Counted from the first letter of the stretch, positions 11,159-26,110 are shown. The stretch is 40,328 bases of DNA from Prorocentrum cordatum (GCA_963575745.1 CAUYUJ010007213.1:1-40328); one strand, 5' to 3'. The notes: generated by a model from the sequence alone, not told the origin. Translations and numbers: made by a program.

Positions 11159-11245
11159 GAGAGAGGGAGGGAGGGAGGGAGGGAGGGAGGGAGGGAGGGA
11201 GGGAGAGAGAGAGAGAGAGAGAGAGAGAAAAAAAAAAAGAGAGAG

Positions 11246-11276
<31 letters not shown>

Positions 11277-11336
11277 ACAGAGAGAGAGAGAGAGAGGGGG
11301 AAAGAGAAACATGAGAGAGAGAGAGCGAGAGAAATT
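11159..11336. repeat. (GGGA)n-(GA)n all-purine tract
   Basis: GGGA tetramers pass into GA dinucleotides with an internal A-run. About 180 bases are almost free of pyrimidines on the plus strand. Confidence 0.95.
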
Positions 11337-12190
11337 AATACCTGAATCTATACCTCTTGAGATAACGAGCTGGAGGGGGAAAGAGGTTGGAAGGGAGGCA
11401 GGGGTGGACGACTGCGAGGCACGTGCCCACCCTGCGCTGTCCACGCTGCGTTGCTCACCATGCCTGCTCACCAGGCCGCCGGCCTGGCCTTGCTCCCTCC
11501 CTCCCCGTCCGCACAACAAGCAGCAGCAGCACTGCTACCTCCTTACCCTCATCCGCCGCCGCGCCTCCGAGAAGGGACACCGCCCCGCAGCCCGCGCAGC
11601 GCCCTCGCACTCGCAGCACACGCCTGGCGCCCGCGTCAGAGGAGGGGGGAGGGCCGGAGAGGCAGGGGGGAAGGAGGGAGGGGAGGGGGGGGGGGGGGGG
11701 GGGAGGAGGGGGAACGAGGACGGGGACGCAGATTTTCTGAATGCAGTGCCGACCTGGCTCCTGAGTGGTCCGCGCAGATGTGGCACTCGACTAGCAGGCA
11801 CTGCAAGAACCTCCAGCGAACACTTCCGAGAAGCGGCACGGGCGCCCGAGGAGCTCTGATGGCAACGGGCCCCCCCCCCTGGAGCCCAACCTCGCCAAAA
11901 CACCCCTGCTTTCAAACAGGCAGCTGGGCCGGCATCGGGTCTCCACCAAGAACGGCTACCGCGCCACGGGCACGCGGCCACCGGGGAGGGACGAGGGAGG
12001 GAGGGAGGGAGGACAATGATGAAAGAGAGGGAGGGGACAGGCCAGGACGCAGACCTAGAATCTCCGACTCGTGTTGCCTCGGACCTCATCTAGGCCCGCC
12101 ATCAACTCCTACCTGCTCGTGCGACTTGCGACGGGACGCATCAACATGGACGACACTTGCTGCCTGAAACGGCGAAGCGGATGTCTGGCA
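11337..12190. other. unassigned sequence
   Basis: Contains G-homopolymer near 11684-11704 and short GGGA repeats near 11995-12012. No supported exon. Confidence 0.4.
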
Positions 12191-12194
12191 TTGG

Positions 12195-12243
12195 AGGGGG
12201 AGGGAGGCGGGAGGGAGGGAGGTAGTAATGAAAGCGACAGAGG

Positions 12244-12275
<32 letters not shown>

Positions 12276-12276
12276 T
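12195..12276. repeat. (GGGA)n/(GA)n tract
   Basis: A shorter version of the 11.2 kb purine tract. Confidence 0.85.
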
Positions 12277-13985
12277 AATGCTGGGTCGCAGGCCGGAAAC
12301 CTCCGTCTTGCGTCGACTGGCCCCTCTATCCTCAAGCTCAAATAACAGAAGCAGGGCGGCTTAGGGGCGGGGATGATCTCAACTCAACAATGCACAATTT
12401 TCCCACGCGGAGCCGGTCAGCCCGTCTTGGACACAAGCACTCAGGAAGCGAATGGCTGGACCAGACGCCGGGGGCTGGAGCAGGAAGAAAGGAGGAGACA
12501 GTGGGAGGAAGGGGAGACCAACGCCACTGATCCATCCCCCCGCAGCCAGTCCGCGCACCTCGAGAGATGGAAAGCGACGGTGGCCTCTACAAGCTAGCCT
12601 GCGGGACAGCTTGCAAGGCCGTTCTCAGCCAAGGCCACATGGACCTGTGACATTGGAGCGGTGGTAGACATAAGTACTAATCTAGGCGGCATGCGTCCAC
12701 GCTAAGCTCCCACACTCACCCTCCAATGGTCCACCTGACCGTCTACTCGGCAAGAGGCGCTCGAGCATATTTGTTGCGGACAGCAACTAATTACGCAAGG
12801 CACCGGCTCCCAACGAGCAGACGATCAGACCACCTTGAACAAACCAATCCGGAAGCAAGGGCTGCACGTGGATCCTTTGTATTCCCGACAGGAGAAGGAA
12901 GTATTCGGGTGTCGCTAGAAGTGCCCGTGGCCCAAAATGCCCCTGGGATTTCCATAGAGGCCTCTGCGCCCTGCAGAGCGCCCCTCACGGGGCCCAGTGG
13001 GCCCCAGGGGCTCCAACATGGAGCGAAAAGCTGGGCGCACCTTGGGCCAAGGGCACTCCTTGCAACATCCGATACATACCTTCGGCCCCCAATCACGGCA
13101 CGCAAGACAGACGGCGGCAGAAAAATACAACAATTAGTTTGCTGCACGCTAGGCCGAGAGAAGAGCAAGAGCGAGGTCCCGCACTCAGGCTAACAAGTGG
13201 CCCCTCCAGGCTCAATCGGGCGCCCCTGCGGCCTCCTCCTCATCGCGCAGGGCGCCGATGGCCTGCCTCATCCTACAGATGTGCGTGGAGCCTGCGCCAG
13301 CGGCCGCCAATCCAACTCCCAAGCCGCAGGTCTCGAAGACCGGGCCCCGCCTTTCGCCGTCGCCCGCGGAGAGGGCCTCGAGGAACATCGCGACGGAATC
13401 TTCGGAAACGCAGCACCAGAGCGGACGCGAGGTGGGTCGTATGCCGTCAGGTGGACCTCCGAGTGCCGACCAGCTGCATCAGCGTCAGATGCCTCTGCAG
13501 GCGGCAGGGCAGGGGCCGGCGTCGACGCGGAGCCAGCAGCCGGCCGCGGCAGACGCGGAGGGCGGGGGCCGTGGCGGAGTCGCACCGCCGTGTGGAGCAT
13601 CCACAGGCTGCGATACGCATCGGCTCACGTCGGAGAACGGCGGCGGCGGCGGCGGAATCGCGCCAACCAGTACTGCGGGTGTCGCTGCCGGCGGCGGTAC
13701 ACAACGGGAAGGACTGCACCGCGCCGGCCGCTCGGGCCACCATCAAATCGGTGGCTGCGGAGGCGCCTGCGGCGCCTGCACGGTCTTGGGCTGGGACTCG
13801 GACTCGTCGGGCTGCTCGCTGGCGCCATGGAGCTCGCCGTGGGGGTGGCCGTCGGCGTACGGGCTGCTCAAGCGCAAGCACGCCGCCGACCCCCCCGAGT
13901 TTTGGCTGCGCCCGGCCGACCAGGTACCAGGCAGAGCCCAGATACGCCGCACGAGCGAGCCTCAACCGGGTAGATTTGCTCTGCG
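12277..13985. other. unassigned sequence with long shadow frames
   Basis: Several frames of 250-360 codons are open on the plus strand at 13.1-14.3 kb, but they are rich in Arg/Pro/Ala/Gly and have no domain. The minus strand is the coding side of the retrotransposon fragment at the right end, so I treat the plus frames as compositional. Confidence 0.4.
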
Positions 13986-13989
13986 GCGA

Positions 13990-14830
13990 GCCCGTGGGGG
14001 AGAAAGAAGGGGCGGGCCTTCTCAGAAGGCTCGGGAGTCCCCCAGCCTGAGACCGCCATCCATTCTCGATTGGGGCAGTGACGTTGCAGGATATGCTGGA
14101 GCTGATTGGCTTGCACTTCGCGGCGCACCTGGCACGGGTTCCGATCGGGCCCAACGTACATGTTGCATTCGTAACCGTCCACTCCTTTTGCAAAGAATTT
14201 GCGCCACCTCCCTGTCGGGTCTCTCTGCGCGCGGGCGAGAGCCTGAACGCACGTGGTGCCAGCGGGTGCCCCAGGACAGTGGAGGGCAGACCGCTTCCCT
14301 GGAGCGTCTGGCCCAACAAGTTCGAAGTGTCTGATCTTAACGGATGCTGCCCCAAGCCGCTCGGTAAGTCTTGCCACGAGGGCGGCCTTCGTGACTTCGG
14401 CCTCCGTAATGCTACCGAAGAGCTGCGGATAGGCAGGGCGGTCCCACTGCGCCAAGCGGGCGGCGTCGAGCGTCGCGGTGGCCATCGCCCCCCGCGAGCG
14501 CGAGCGCCTGCTGCACCTGCTGCACCTGTGCACACGGACCTCTGCTCGGACTCCATCGCGTCCGTGCGTGTCTGCGCGTGGCGGTGTTCAGCGTCGGCGG
14601 CCGAGACCCTCGCGATAGTGGGGGCGAGCTGGGGCTGGACAGAGGCGGCGACCTCCCGATGGACGCTGGCCAGGGCGGTGCCCATGGAAGCGGGCACGAG
14701 AGACTGAAGCTCGCGCTGGATGCTGCTGAACTGGCTGCTGGTGGTCGCAGCGAGGCGCTGCTCCAGTGGCAGGCACTCGGTTCCCGCCCCAGCGTCTGCA
14801 GCGGGAAGGGCAGCATGAGCATCAGGTGGA
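13990..14830 (-). pseudogene. decayed LINE-type retrotransposon ORF, N-terminal part
   Basis: The minus strand carries a helical Gln-rich stretch (LEQRLAATTSSQFSSIQREL, about 14780-14720), then EVAASVQPQLAP and AMESEQ, then VQQVQQALAL. It continues from about 14485 as MATATLDAARLAQWDRPAYP through FELVGP to GYECNMYVGPDRNPCQVRRE near 14130. The coiled-coil leader followed by a VGPDR.P.QVR.E box resembles the N-terminal region of retroelement proteins common in dinoflagellate genomes; this is recollection of family appearance, not a search result. The reading passes through all three frames between about 14560 and 14485, so at least two indels break it. No endonuclease or reverse transcriptase domain follows. 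It is a dead fragment. Confidence 0.55.
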
Positions 14831-15072
14831 TGGGCTGCACCTGGTGCTCCGACGGAACCTGTAGGGGCGGCAGCGTGTGCTGACTGGTGTGTGCTGGATG
14901 GGATCCTGCATGGAGTCCTCGCGTGGCTTCACCGCTGCAGCCCAGGATGAGGTACCGTATGCTCGACGTCTCCAGCTACGCCACGGGCCGCGGCCGCGGC
15001 CTTGAACAGGATCCGCACGTCGCTCCTGTGAGGGGAAAGTCTGCGGTGACCACTCATGATCTGCATCTTGAG

Positions 15073-15256
15073 TACTCCATATTTCGTAATAAAGGGAGGG
15101 AGGTCTCATTTCGGGGGGGGGGGTCCCTTCCAGGCTATCTTGGAGGGCCTGGGGGGTCTGGGGACGAGATTTGGAGGGTTCTCCCACGGGGGAGGTCTGA
15201 AATGGCTTGTCTTGGAGGGTCCAGACCCCCTCCTTTTTATTACGAAATCTGGAGTA
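15073..15256 (+). mobile_element. family F inverted-repeat element, copy F1
   Basis: A 184-bp element with terminal inverted repeats of about 33 bp (TACTCCATATTTCGTAATAA against TACTCCAGATTTCGTAATAA, then GGAGG.GGTCT). It is about 85% similar to F2 at 20188 in the same orientation. TACTC occurs at the start and just outside the other end, so a 5-bp target duplication is possible. G-runs occupy the interior. Confidence 0.85.
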
Positions 15257-15494
15257 GCCCGCCGGTTATCACTGCGGCTGCGACGAGCAGGAGAGCCATC
15301 CCGAGGCCTCGGCGGCATGGCGGGCGGGGTGGCGCTCGAGAGGGCAGGCACGGAAGCTGCCTCCGTGTACCCACCGCCCCGCACGCCGGGTGCAGTGAGA
15401 ACCAGACTTCAAAAGTCTTGCCTGCCGCGGTCTGACAGTGTCCACGTCTCCCATGTGGAACGACACGTCTTGAGCCGAAAGGGCTACGGAAGCA
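15257..15494. other. unassigned sequence
   Basis: The minus strand ends with a hydrophobic run (MALLLVAAAVITGG) immediately before F1. It could be an exon interrupted by F1, but nothing else supports it. Confidence 0.3.
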
Positions 15495-15612
15495 GGAGGA
15501 GGAGGAGGAGGAGAAAGAGGAGGAGGAGGAGGAGGAGGAGGAGGAGAAAGAGGAGGAGGAGGAGGAGGAGGAGGAGGAGGAGGAGGAGGAGGAGGAGGAG
15601 GAGGAGGAGGAA
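15495..15612. repeat. (GGA)n microsatellite
   Basis: GGA triplets with AAAG interruptions, about 118 bp. Confidence 0.95.
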
Positions 15613-16550
15613 GAGAAGAGGATCGTGATGTGGAGCTGGAGCATGGAGAGCTGGAGCCCATATGTTGCAAGAGGCCCCAGAGAAGCATCCCGAGAGACCC
15701 TCCGATCCATCCACGAGGCTCCTGGCCAAACATCTAACTTCCACGATCGTCTCAAACACTCACTCCTTGTGGGGGTCGGCGGAATGGCGTAAGCCACTTG
15801 CGTAGTGGTGACGCGGAGCTGAAGCGCAGAGAGCCGGTGACGAGGGTCGATCCGCGGCTCCCCATGTCTTGCGCTTGGCACCTCGATGACAACGACAGCC
15901 TCACCTCGCCACGCTCCTGCTCCTCCAACCTCCCGTTGTGTGGCGGCAGCGATCGGGCGCGTCGGTGCTGGTCTCTTCCCCTGACCTCTCCGTGCGCATC
16001 CCCATGCTGCCACTCTCCGTGCAGATCCTCTGCGCACGTCCTGGTACACGGCCCGGGGCTCCCACCTCGGCCGGGCAAGTGCCGGGGCCCACGATGCCGA
16101 CAAGGGCCGTCGGCAAAGCGTGACCGACCAAGGCCGCCGCAACTGCAGCGCAGGACTTCCGCCGTGTCCGTTTTGTAACCCAACATGTCTTCACGTTCTC
16201 TTGTCTTGCCACTGACCCAGCTCAGGCGTCGTTCAACAGACCTTTCATCGCTACTGGCGGAGCGGCACGTCTCAGCCGCACATGCCTGCTCACTTGTTCA
16301 ACGACCTTGGGAGTGGCGAGTGTGGTAGATGATCCATTTGGGTGCCCATCGTGCTCCAAGATTGCGGAACTCGTGCCCAGGCCACGTGTGCACGCTGCTC
16401 TGAGGCCCCCCTCCGCGTGCCCACTCACTCCTCGAGCTTTTCCAACCTGCCCCGCTCCGCACAACCCTGCGCTGCACGCTCTCCTTGCTTTTGGCGCTGC
16501 TCCAAGTCAGACGCGCCGGATCTCCCATCCAACGTGCGGGGCATCGCAAA
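15613..16550. other. unassigned sequence
   Basis: Minus-strand frames such as EAVVVIEVPSARHGEPRIDP (near 15900) look partly protein-like. No family or complete exon boundaries can be assigned. Confidence 0.3.
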
Positions 16551-16555
16551 GAGGA

Positions 16556-16775
16556 AAGGGGGAGGGGGAGGAGGGGGAGGAGGATGAGGAGGAGGAGGAG
16601 GAGGAGGAGGATGAGGAGGAGGGGGGAGGAGGGGGAGGAGGAGGAGGAGGAGGAGGAGGAGGAGAGGAGGAGGAGGAGGAGGAGGAGGAGGAGGAGGAGG
16701 GGGAGGAGGGAGGAGGAGAAGGAGGAGGAGCGAGGAGGAGGGAGGAGGAGGAGGGAGGAGGAGGGGGAGGAGGCG
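16556..16775. repeat. (GGA)n microsatellite, about 220 bp
   Basis: Imperfect GGA/GAG/GGG triplets with occasional GAT. Confidence 0.95.
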
Positions 16776-17011
16776 CAGCGTCACTCCGATCCACCTCCTC
16801 CTCCTCGGGGGGCCGCGGCCCCAGCCAGGGAACGGGTCGGCGTGCAGGATGGGGATGCCACTGCAGTGTAACTTGGAAGCAGACACTTTTTGATCCGCGG
16901 GTCGAGAGCGCACCTCTTCCGGTCGAAGCTAAGCGGGCCGCGCGAAGCTTGAATTGGGCAAAGAAGAGGAGGGAGGAAGCACTTGGAAGCAAACACGGCG
17001 CAGGCAGAAAT

Positions 17012-17146
17012 GTTCGGAGGTCTGCGCGGGCTTCTTGGGTCTGCGCTGGGCCCCCCTCCCTGGCACGCGGAGCGCGCCCGGGGCGGCGTCGGCGCCGAGG
17101 GGGGGCCCAGCGCAGATCCACGAGGCCCGCACGGGGCTTCGAACAT
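17012..17146. mobile_element. family D inverted-repeat element, copy D1
   Basis: The left arm TTCGGAGGTCTGCGCGGGCT... TCTGCGCTGGGCCCCC is mirrored by the right arm GGGGGGCCCAGCGCAGATCC ... CGGGGCTTCGAA. Arms are about 45 bp around a short GC-rich core. Related copies are at 20748, 21667 and 29018. Confidence 0.85.
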
Positions 17147-17314
17147 CGTGTGTGCATGAACTTCTCCCGCTCGGCAATGAGATCAGACAGGAGCTCAGCT
17201 GCCCCGACACAGCGCAGATCCAAGAGGCCCGCACGGAGCTTCGAACATCGTATGTGTATGAACTTCTCCCGCTCGGCAATGAGATCAGACAGGAGCTCAG
17301 CTGCCCCGACACGC
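17111..17314 (-). repeat. 102-bp tandem duplication, in frame
   Basis: Two copies (17111-17212 and 17213-17314) differ at only a few positions. Each joins the right arm of family D to a segment that reads AAELLSDLIAEREKF on the minus strand. The period of 102 (34 codons) keeps the frame. The segment may be a duplicated exon end plus element arm. Confidence 0.8.
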
Positions 17315-17543
17315 CACACGCAGCACGTAGCGCAACAACACGGAGCTCAACGCGCAGACTGAGAACGCAGGCCTGACGGCATGCGCCCGCCAAAACGCGG
17401 GCCAGTACGTTGAGCCAACACGCCACGTATTGACCCGCACGCTTTGAGCGCGGCACGTGCTACGCATCAGAACGGGCGTATCGAGGCAGCCAGAGGCAGG
17501 AGGAGAACAGGGGGGGGGGAGAAGGAGGAACCGGCGCCGCTCA

Positions 17544-17735
17544 TGAGTATCGTTTAACCGATCCCCATCCCCAGCGGCGTGGCCTGGGCCCCACTGGCCG
17601 ATTTACCCCCCTAGATGGGGATATAGGCCGTTCCCTTCGGGTTTCGAGGGGTGTATCCCCAACTGGGGTGTGAATTTGGTGGTGGTCTCGAAGGGGATGG
17701 GGATGGGGATGGGGATCGGTTAAAAACGATACTGA
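17544..17735. mobile_element. family G inverted-repeat element in the ATG4 3' end
   Basis: A 192-bp element with inverted termini TGAGTATCGTTTAACCGATC and TCAGTATCGTTTTTAACCG, each followed by CCCCATCCCC. It is flanked by the 5-bp direct repeat GCTCA (17539-17543 and 17736-17740). The right repeat overlaps the ATG4 stop codon, so the insertion is immediately downstream of the coding end. Confidence 0.8.
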
Positions 17736-17737
17736 GC

Positions 17738-22315
<4,578 letters not shown>

Positions 22316-22328
22316 CTGCGGGGCGGAC

Positions 22329-22465
22329 GGAGGAGGAGGAGGAGGAGGAGGAGGAGGAGGAGGAGGAGGAGGAGGAGGAGGGGGGGAGGAGGAGGGAGGA
22401 GGAGAGGAGGAGGAGGAGGAGGGGAGGAGGAGGAGGAGGAGGAGGAAAGAGGAGGGAGGAGGAGG
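22329..22465. repeat. (GGA)n microsatellite upstream of ATG4 exon 1
   Basis: It reads (TCC)n on the ATG4 sense strand and ends 14 bases before the CCGCAG acceptor at 22316. Confidence 0.95.
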
Positions 22466-22534
22466 AGGAGGGGGGAGACAGGGCGGGGGGGACAAGGGGG
22501 GGGAAGGGTACTCCCCGAAACTCGGCGCGCGTAG

Positions 22535-22660
22535 CTAATTCTCCTGGCGCCCCTGGCGCTTGGAGGCGCCGCCGCCCGTCGAGGAGAGCGCCCGGCAGGC
22601 GGGGCCGAGACCGGCGCTGCGCGCTGCTGCAGCTGCTGCGAAGTCCACCGCCCCCTCCGG
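22535..22660 (-). CDS. possible upstream ATG4 exon, low complexity
   Basis: The minus strand reads SPEGAVDFAAAAAARSAG then LGPACRALSSTGGGASKRQG. It is placed where the missing ATG4 N-terminus should be. C54 N-termini are variable, so homology cannot help. The start and donor are not fixed. Confidence 0.3.
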   Translation of the reverse strand, partial: PEGAVDFAAAAAARSAGLGPACRALSSTGGGASKRQGRQEN

Positions 22661-22665
22661 TGAAC

Positions 22666-22825
22666 GTTTCCTCCTCCTCCTCCCCCCCTTTCTGCATCCT
22701 CCTCCTCCCTCCTCACTCACTCCTCCTCCCCTCTCCTCCTCTCCTCCTCCTCCTCCCCCTTCTCCTCCTCCTCCCCCTTCTCCTCCTCCTCCTCCTCCTC
22801 CTAGACCTCCTCCTCCTCCTCCCCC
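22666..22825. repeat. (TCC)n microsatellite
   Basis: TCC/CTC triplets with CCC interruptions. This is the opposite strand bias to the GGA tract at 22329. Confidence 0.95.
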
Positions 22826-22880
22826 AATGCCTCCCTTCCGTCCGACCGGGTGTTCGTTCACGGGGGGAGGGCAGCACACT

Positions 22881-23064
22881 CCCCAGACCTCGGGCGTCTC
22901 GAAAAAATCGAGACAAAGGTTTTTCATCGTTTTCGGCCTCTGGAGGCCCTCGCCGGGCCTCGGGACCGTCAAAAAACGACTCGGGATGAAAAACCGGTCC
23001 CGGGGAAGTGGTCGGGAGGTTGGGGGCCCGTGTCTCGAAAAAATCGAGACGTCGGATGTCTGGG
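22881..23064 (+). mobile_element. family B element, copy B4
   Basis: 184 bp. Ends CCCCAGAC and GTCTGGG. Two subterminal palindromes GTCTCGAAAAAATCGAGAC flank a conserved core (GGTTTTTCAT, GGGCCTCGGGACCGTC, then an A-run and CGACTCGGG). Confidence 0.95.
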
Positions 23065-23221
23065 TCTAGATATGGGGTGAAGAAGCGTGCGCTCGTCGTG
23101 CACCTTTTGGGCCCTTGGCGGCAGTTCAGGGGCCATTGGGGGCCCTGCAGAGCCACTTTCCTGCAATCATCGATCCCCCGACGTTTCTTGCCCTCCCATT
23201 GCCCGCTTCGGCTACATGCAA

Positions 23222-23380
23222 CAGTGACCCTGGGCAAGAGTGACCTCTGGTGCACGGCTTTTTGGTGGCCGCGGGGGGGCTAAACACGAGCGCGCAAGAC
23301 GCTGCTACCGCATCGCGCTCGGAAATCGTGGGGCCCCATTGGGCCCGCACCAAAGGTCACTCCGGCGCAAGGTCACTCTT
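23222..23380. mobile_element. family L inverted-repeat element
   Basis: The left arm (CAGTGACC...GCAAGAGTGACCTCTGGTGC) and right arm (GCACCAAAGGTCACTCCGGC...GGTCACTCTT) are inverted over about 35 bp and contain a doubled AGTGACC box. One copy. Confidence 0.7.
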
Positions 23381-23426
23381 ACGTGCAGCCGACCGTTGCC
23401 GTCCGCCCGTTCCGACCCGAATCCTT

Positions 23427-23609
23427 CCCAAACATCCGACGTCTCGATTTTTTCGAGACACGAGCCCCCAACCTCCCGACCACTTCCCCGGGACCGGTTT
23501 TTCATCCCGAGTCGTTTTTTGACGGTCCCGAGGCCCAGCGAGGGCCTCCAGAGGCCGAAAACGATGAAAAACCTTTGTCTCGACTTTTTCGAGACGCCCG
23601 AGGTCTGGG
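23427..23609 (-). mobile_element. family B element, copy B5
   Basis: Nearly identical to B4 but inverted, leaving a 362-bp spacer between the pair that carries family L. Both palindromes are intact (GTCTCGATTTTTTCGAGAC; the second has one mismatch). Confidence 0.95.
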
Positions 23610-23639
23610 TTTGGGCGCGAACTCACGGGGGGGGCGAAA

Positions 23640-23735
23640 GATGAGGGAGGGCCCTTCTCGTGCCCCAAAGGCCCCCTTCTGGGCCCGAGTAGGGCCCCAG
23701 TAGGGGCCCAGAGGGCCCCCTTCCGGCAGCCCTCG
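23640..23735. repeat. GGGCCC-rich degenerate repeat
   Basis: Short units of the GGGGCCC(A/T) type recur about six times between 23650 and 23725. Confidence 0.5.
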
Positions 23736-23795
23736 CTGCCCCCCCGTGCATCACCTCCCGAGGAGGCCGGCAACACCCGGAAACCACCAAGAGGA

Positions 23796-23850
23796 GGGAG
23801 GCGGAGGAGGCGGAGGAGGAGGAGGAGGAGGAGGAGGAGGAGGAGGAGGA
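23796..23850. repeat. (GGA)n microsatellite
   Basis: GGA triplets running into GAC. It lies downstream, in minus-strand terms, of the exon at 24034. Confidence 0.9.
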
Positions 23851-23899
23851 CGACGACGAGAGGCCCTCGGGACTCCCCTCTGGAAGTGCTCGGGATCTC

Positions 23900-24034
23900 G
23901 CCCCCCCATGGCGCGCCCTCCGAGTCCTCTGCGGCGTCGTACTCCCGGCCGAGCAGCACCACCCGCAGCGTGGGCGACCAGGGCAGCCACTTGCAGAGCT
24001 CGTCGAAGGCGCGCTGCAGCATGACCCGGCCCAC
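23900..24034 (-). CDS. probable exon, function unknown
   Basis: The acceptor GGGGCGTGCAG|G is followed by SGPVGRVMLQRAFDELCKWL and PWSPTLRVVLLGREYDAAED. The amphipathic helix then hydrophobic strand is protein-like and free of repeats. AFDELCKWLP...LRVVLLG loosely recalls the C-terminal region of MYND/MSS51-type proteins, but one short exon cannot settle it. The 3' end is uncertain, near 23900. Confidence 0.45.
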
Positions 24035-24203
24035 AGGGCCGCTCCTGCACGCCCCCCCCCCCTTCGCGGCCCTCCCGCCTCCTCTGGAGCCGCGGCCTGA
24101 GCCAGAATGGCTGTGGCAACGGGACGCGGGCGAGGTAGAGAGAACGGAGGGGAAGGGGAGGAGGGCGACGGAGGAGGATGGCGAGGGCGAGGGCGAGGGC
24201 GAT

Positions 24204-24256
24204 GATGGTGGTGGTGGTGGTGGTGGTGGTGGTGGTGGTGGTGGTGGTGGTGGTGG
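24204..24256. repeat. (GGT)n microsatellite
   Basis: About 17 GGT triplets, the only such tract in the window. Confidence 0.95.
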
Positions 24257-24403
24257 GGAGGAGGAGGAGGAAGGAAGACGACGAGGGAGGCTGATGAGGA
24301 GGGGGAGGATCCAGGACCCCTCCTGGCAACCCGCTGAAACACCCTGGGACCACCTGGAGCAGCCCCCAGATTCCCCCCAACCAGAAAACAGGCAGCCATC
24401 CTC

Positions 24404-24509
24404 TCGGAGGCGATGATAGGTGCGAGTATAGCCCAGGGGGAGCAATACATGTATTCAGGGGCGACAGTGGCCCATGCCTTTGGCGATTCGCCCCCATCGT
24501 CGCCTCCGA
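24404..24509. mobile_element. family K short inverted-repeat element
   Basis: Arms TCGGAGGCGATGAT and ATCGTCGCCTCCGA enclose about 78 bp. Immediately followed by C2. Confidence 0.6.
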
Positions 24510-24513
24510 TCTA

Positions 24514-24652
24514 AGACGAAGCCAGGACGAGGATAACATCGGGTGAAAATAAAATCGGGAATCTCTGAGATCCAACTGCTCTGTTCCGGAACGCTCTGAG
24601 AGCGTGCCAGAATGCCCTGGAACGGATGAATCCTCGTCCAAGCCCCGTCCGA
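24514..24652. mobile_element. family C element, copy C2
   Basis: Ends GACGAAGCCAGGACGAGGAT and ATCCTCGTCCAAGCCCCGTC are inverted. The core GTTCCGGAACGCTCTGAGAG is shared with C3. Confidence 0.85.
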
Positions 24653-25125
24653 CGTGCGCCCACTCCGCTTCTCGTCCTTTGGCGAGTGTCGGCTCGACGC
24701 CCCTCGAGCCGTCGCGACCGACCGACTGACCGACCTGAGACGAGGCTGGGGCGCGAACAGCTCTGGGGCGGATACCTCGGAGGCCCCAGCAGCCAACCGA
24801 TCCAGTGGGCGTATCGGGAGGCGCGGCCGCACCGGGGGCGGGGCACTCGTGTCCTGAGGCTGCCGAACTCCTCCGCTCCTCCCTTCGGGGTGGCGGAGGA
24901 GCATGAGTCTTCAGGCTTCGGGTTGGGTGGCTGGGTGGCTCTTGGCCTAGCCTAACGTCAGGCTGGCGCCACCGGATGGGGGGAATCCCACCAGCCCTTT
25001 AGGGCGTAGGTGGTCTAGGGAGTTTCCTCTGCCAACCCCCTTCTTCCCCTTCGGGGAGGGGTTTACCCCTCCCCTTACCCCTCCCCACTGACCTGGACGG
25101 GGCCGGTCGCGAGGTGTCAGAGCGT
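24653..25125. other. unassigned sequence
   Basis: GC-rich, with C- and G-runs at 25030-25095. No supported exon. Confidence 0.4.
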
Positions 25126-26110
25126 CCAAGATGGCCCAAGACAGCTCCAAGAGCGAACAGGCGAGAAAACACAAAACATTGATTTTACCTAGGTTTTGGA
25201 AGGATTTTGGCATCTTGGGGGGGCCCAAGAGGCGACTCGAGGCACTCTGGAGGGGCGGGGCTAATAAGAAACCCCCCTTCTTTGATAGATCTCCTCCAAG
25301 ATGGCCCAAAGAGCGCCCCGAAGGCTCCCAAGAGCGCCCCAAGAGCGCCTCAAGAGGGCCCCAAGAGACCCCAAGAGGCCCCCAAGAAGCCTCCAAGAAG
25401 CCTCCAAGACGTTGCCAAGAGACCCCCAAGAGGCCCCAAGAGAGTCCAAGATGACCCAAGACGGCTCCAAGAGCGAAAAGGCGAGAAAACACAAAACATT
25501 GATTTTACCGAGGTTTTGGAAGGATTTGGGCATCTTGGGGGGTCCAAGAGGCGACTCGAGGCACTCTGGAGGGGCGGGGCTAATAAGCAACCCCCCTTCT
25601 TTGATAGATCTCCTCCAAGATGGCCCAAAGAGCGCCCCGAAGGCTCCCAAGAGCGCCCCAAGAGCGCCTCAAGAGGGCCCCAAGAGACCCCAAGAGGCCC
25701 CCAAGAAGCCTCCAAGACGTTGCCAAGAGACCCCCAAGAGGCCCCAAGAGAGTCCAAGATGACCCAAGACGGCTCCAAGAGCGAAAAGGCGAGAAAGCAA
25801 CAAACATTGATGTTACCTAGGTTTTGGAAGGATTTTGGCCTCTTGGGGCGCCCAAGAGGCGACTCGAGGCACTCTAGAGGGGCAGCGCTAATTGGGGAAC
25901 CCCCCTTCTTTGATAGATCTCCTCCAAGATGGCCCCAAGAGCGCTTCGAAGGCTCCCAAGAGCGCCCCAAGAGCGCCCCAAGAGAGCCCCAAGAGGCCCC
26001 AAAAGGCCCCCAAGAGGCCTCCAAGAGGCCCCCAAGAGACCCCCAAGAGGCCACAAGAGGCCCCCCGAGATACGCACGAGGCCCCCGGGACCGCCAAGAG
26101 GCCCCAAAGA
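25126..26110. repeat. tandem repeat, about 310-320 bp unit, with CCAAGAG sub-repeats
   Basis: Three copies begin near 25130, 25450 and 25758 (spacing 320 then 308). Each holds a unique part (GCGAGAAAACACAAAACATT, TTTTGGAAGGATTT, CCCCCCTTCTTTGATAGATC) followed by dozens of CCAAGAGG/CCAAGAGCG sub-units. The third copy extends into a longer CCAAGAGG array to 26110. Frames on both strands translate to Pro-Lys-Arg or Leu-Gly-Ser-Trp repeats and should not be annotated as genes. Confidence 0.95.

Noticed and set aside
13139-14334. Overlapping 250-360 codon plus-strand frames
   Set aside because: High-GC sequence produces stop-poor frames. The minus strand at 13.99-14.83 kb has the recognisable retroelement motifs.
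25126-26110. CRISPR-like array
   Set aside because: Repeat and spacer are both repetitive, units are 310-320 bp with CCAAGAG sub-repeats, and the context is eukaryotic.
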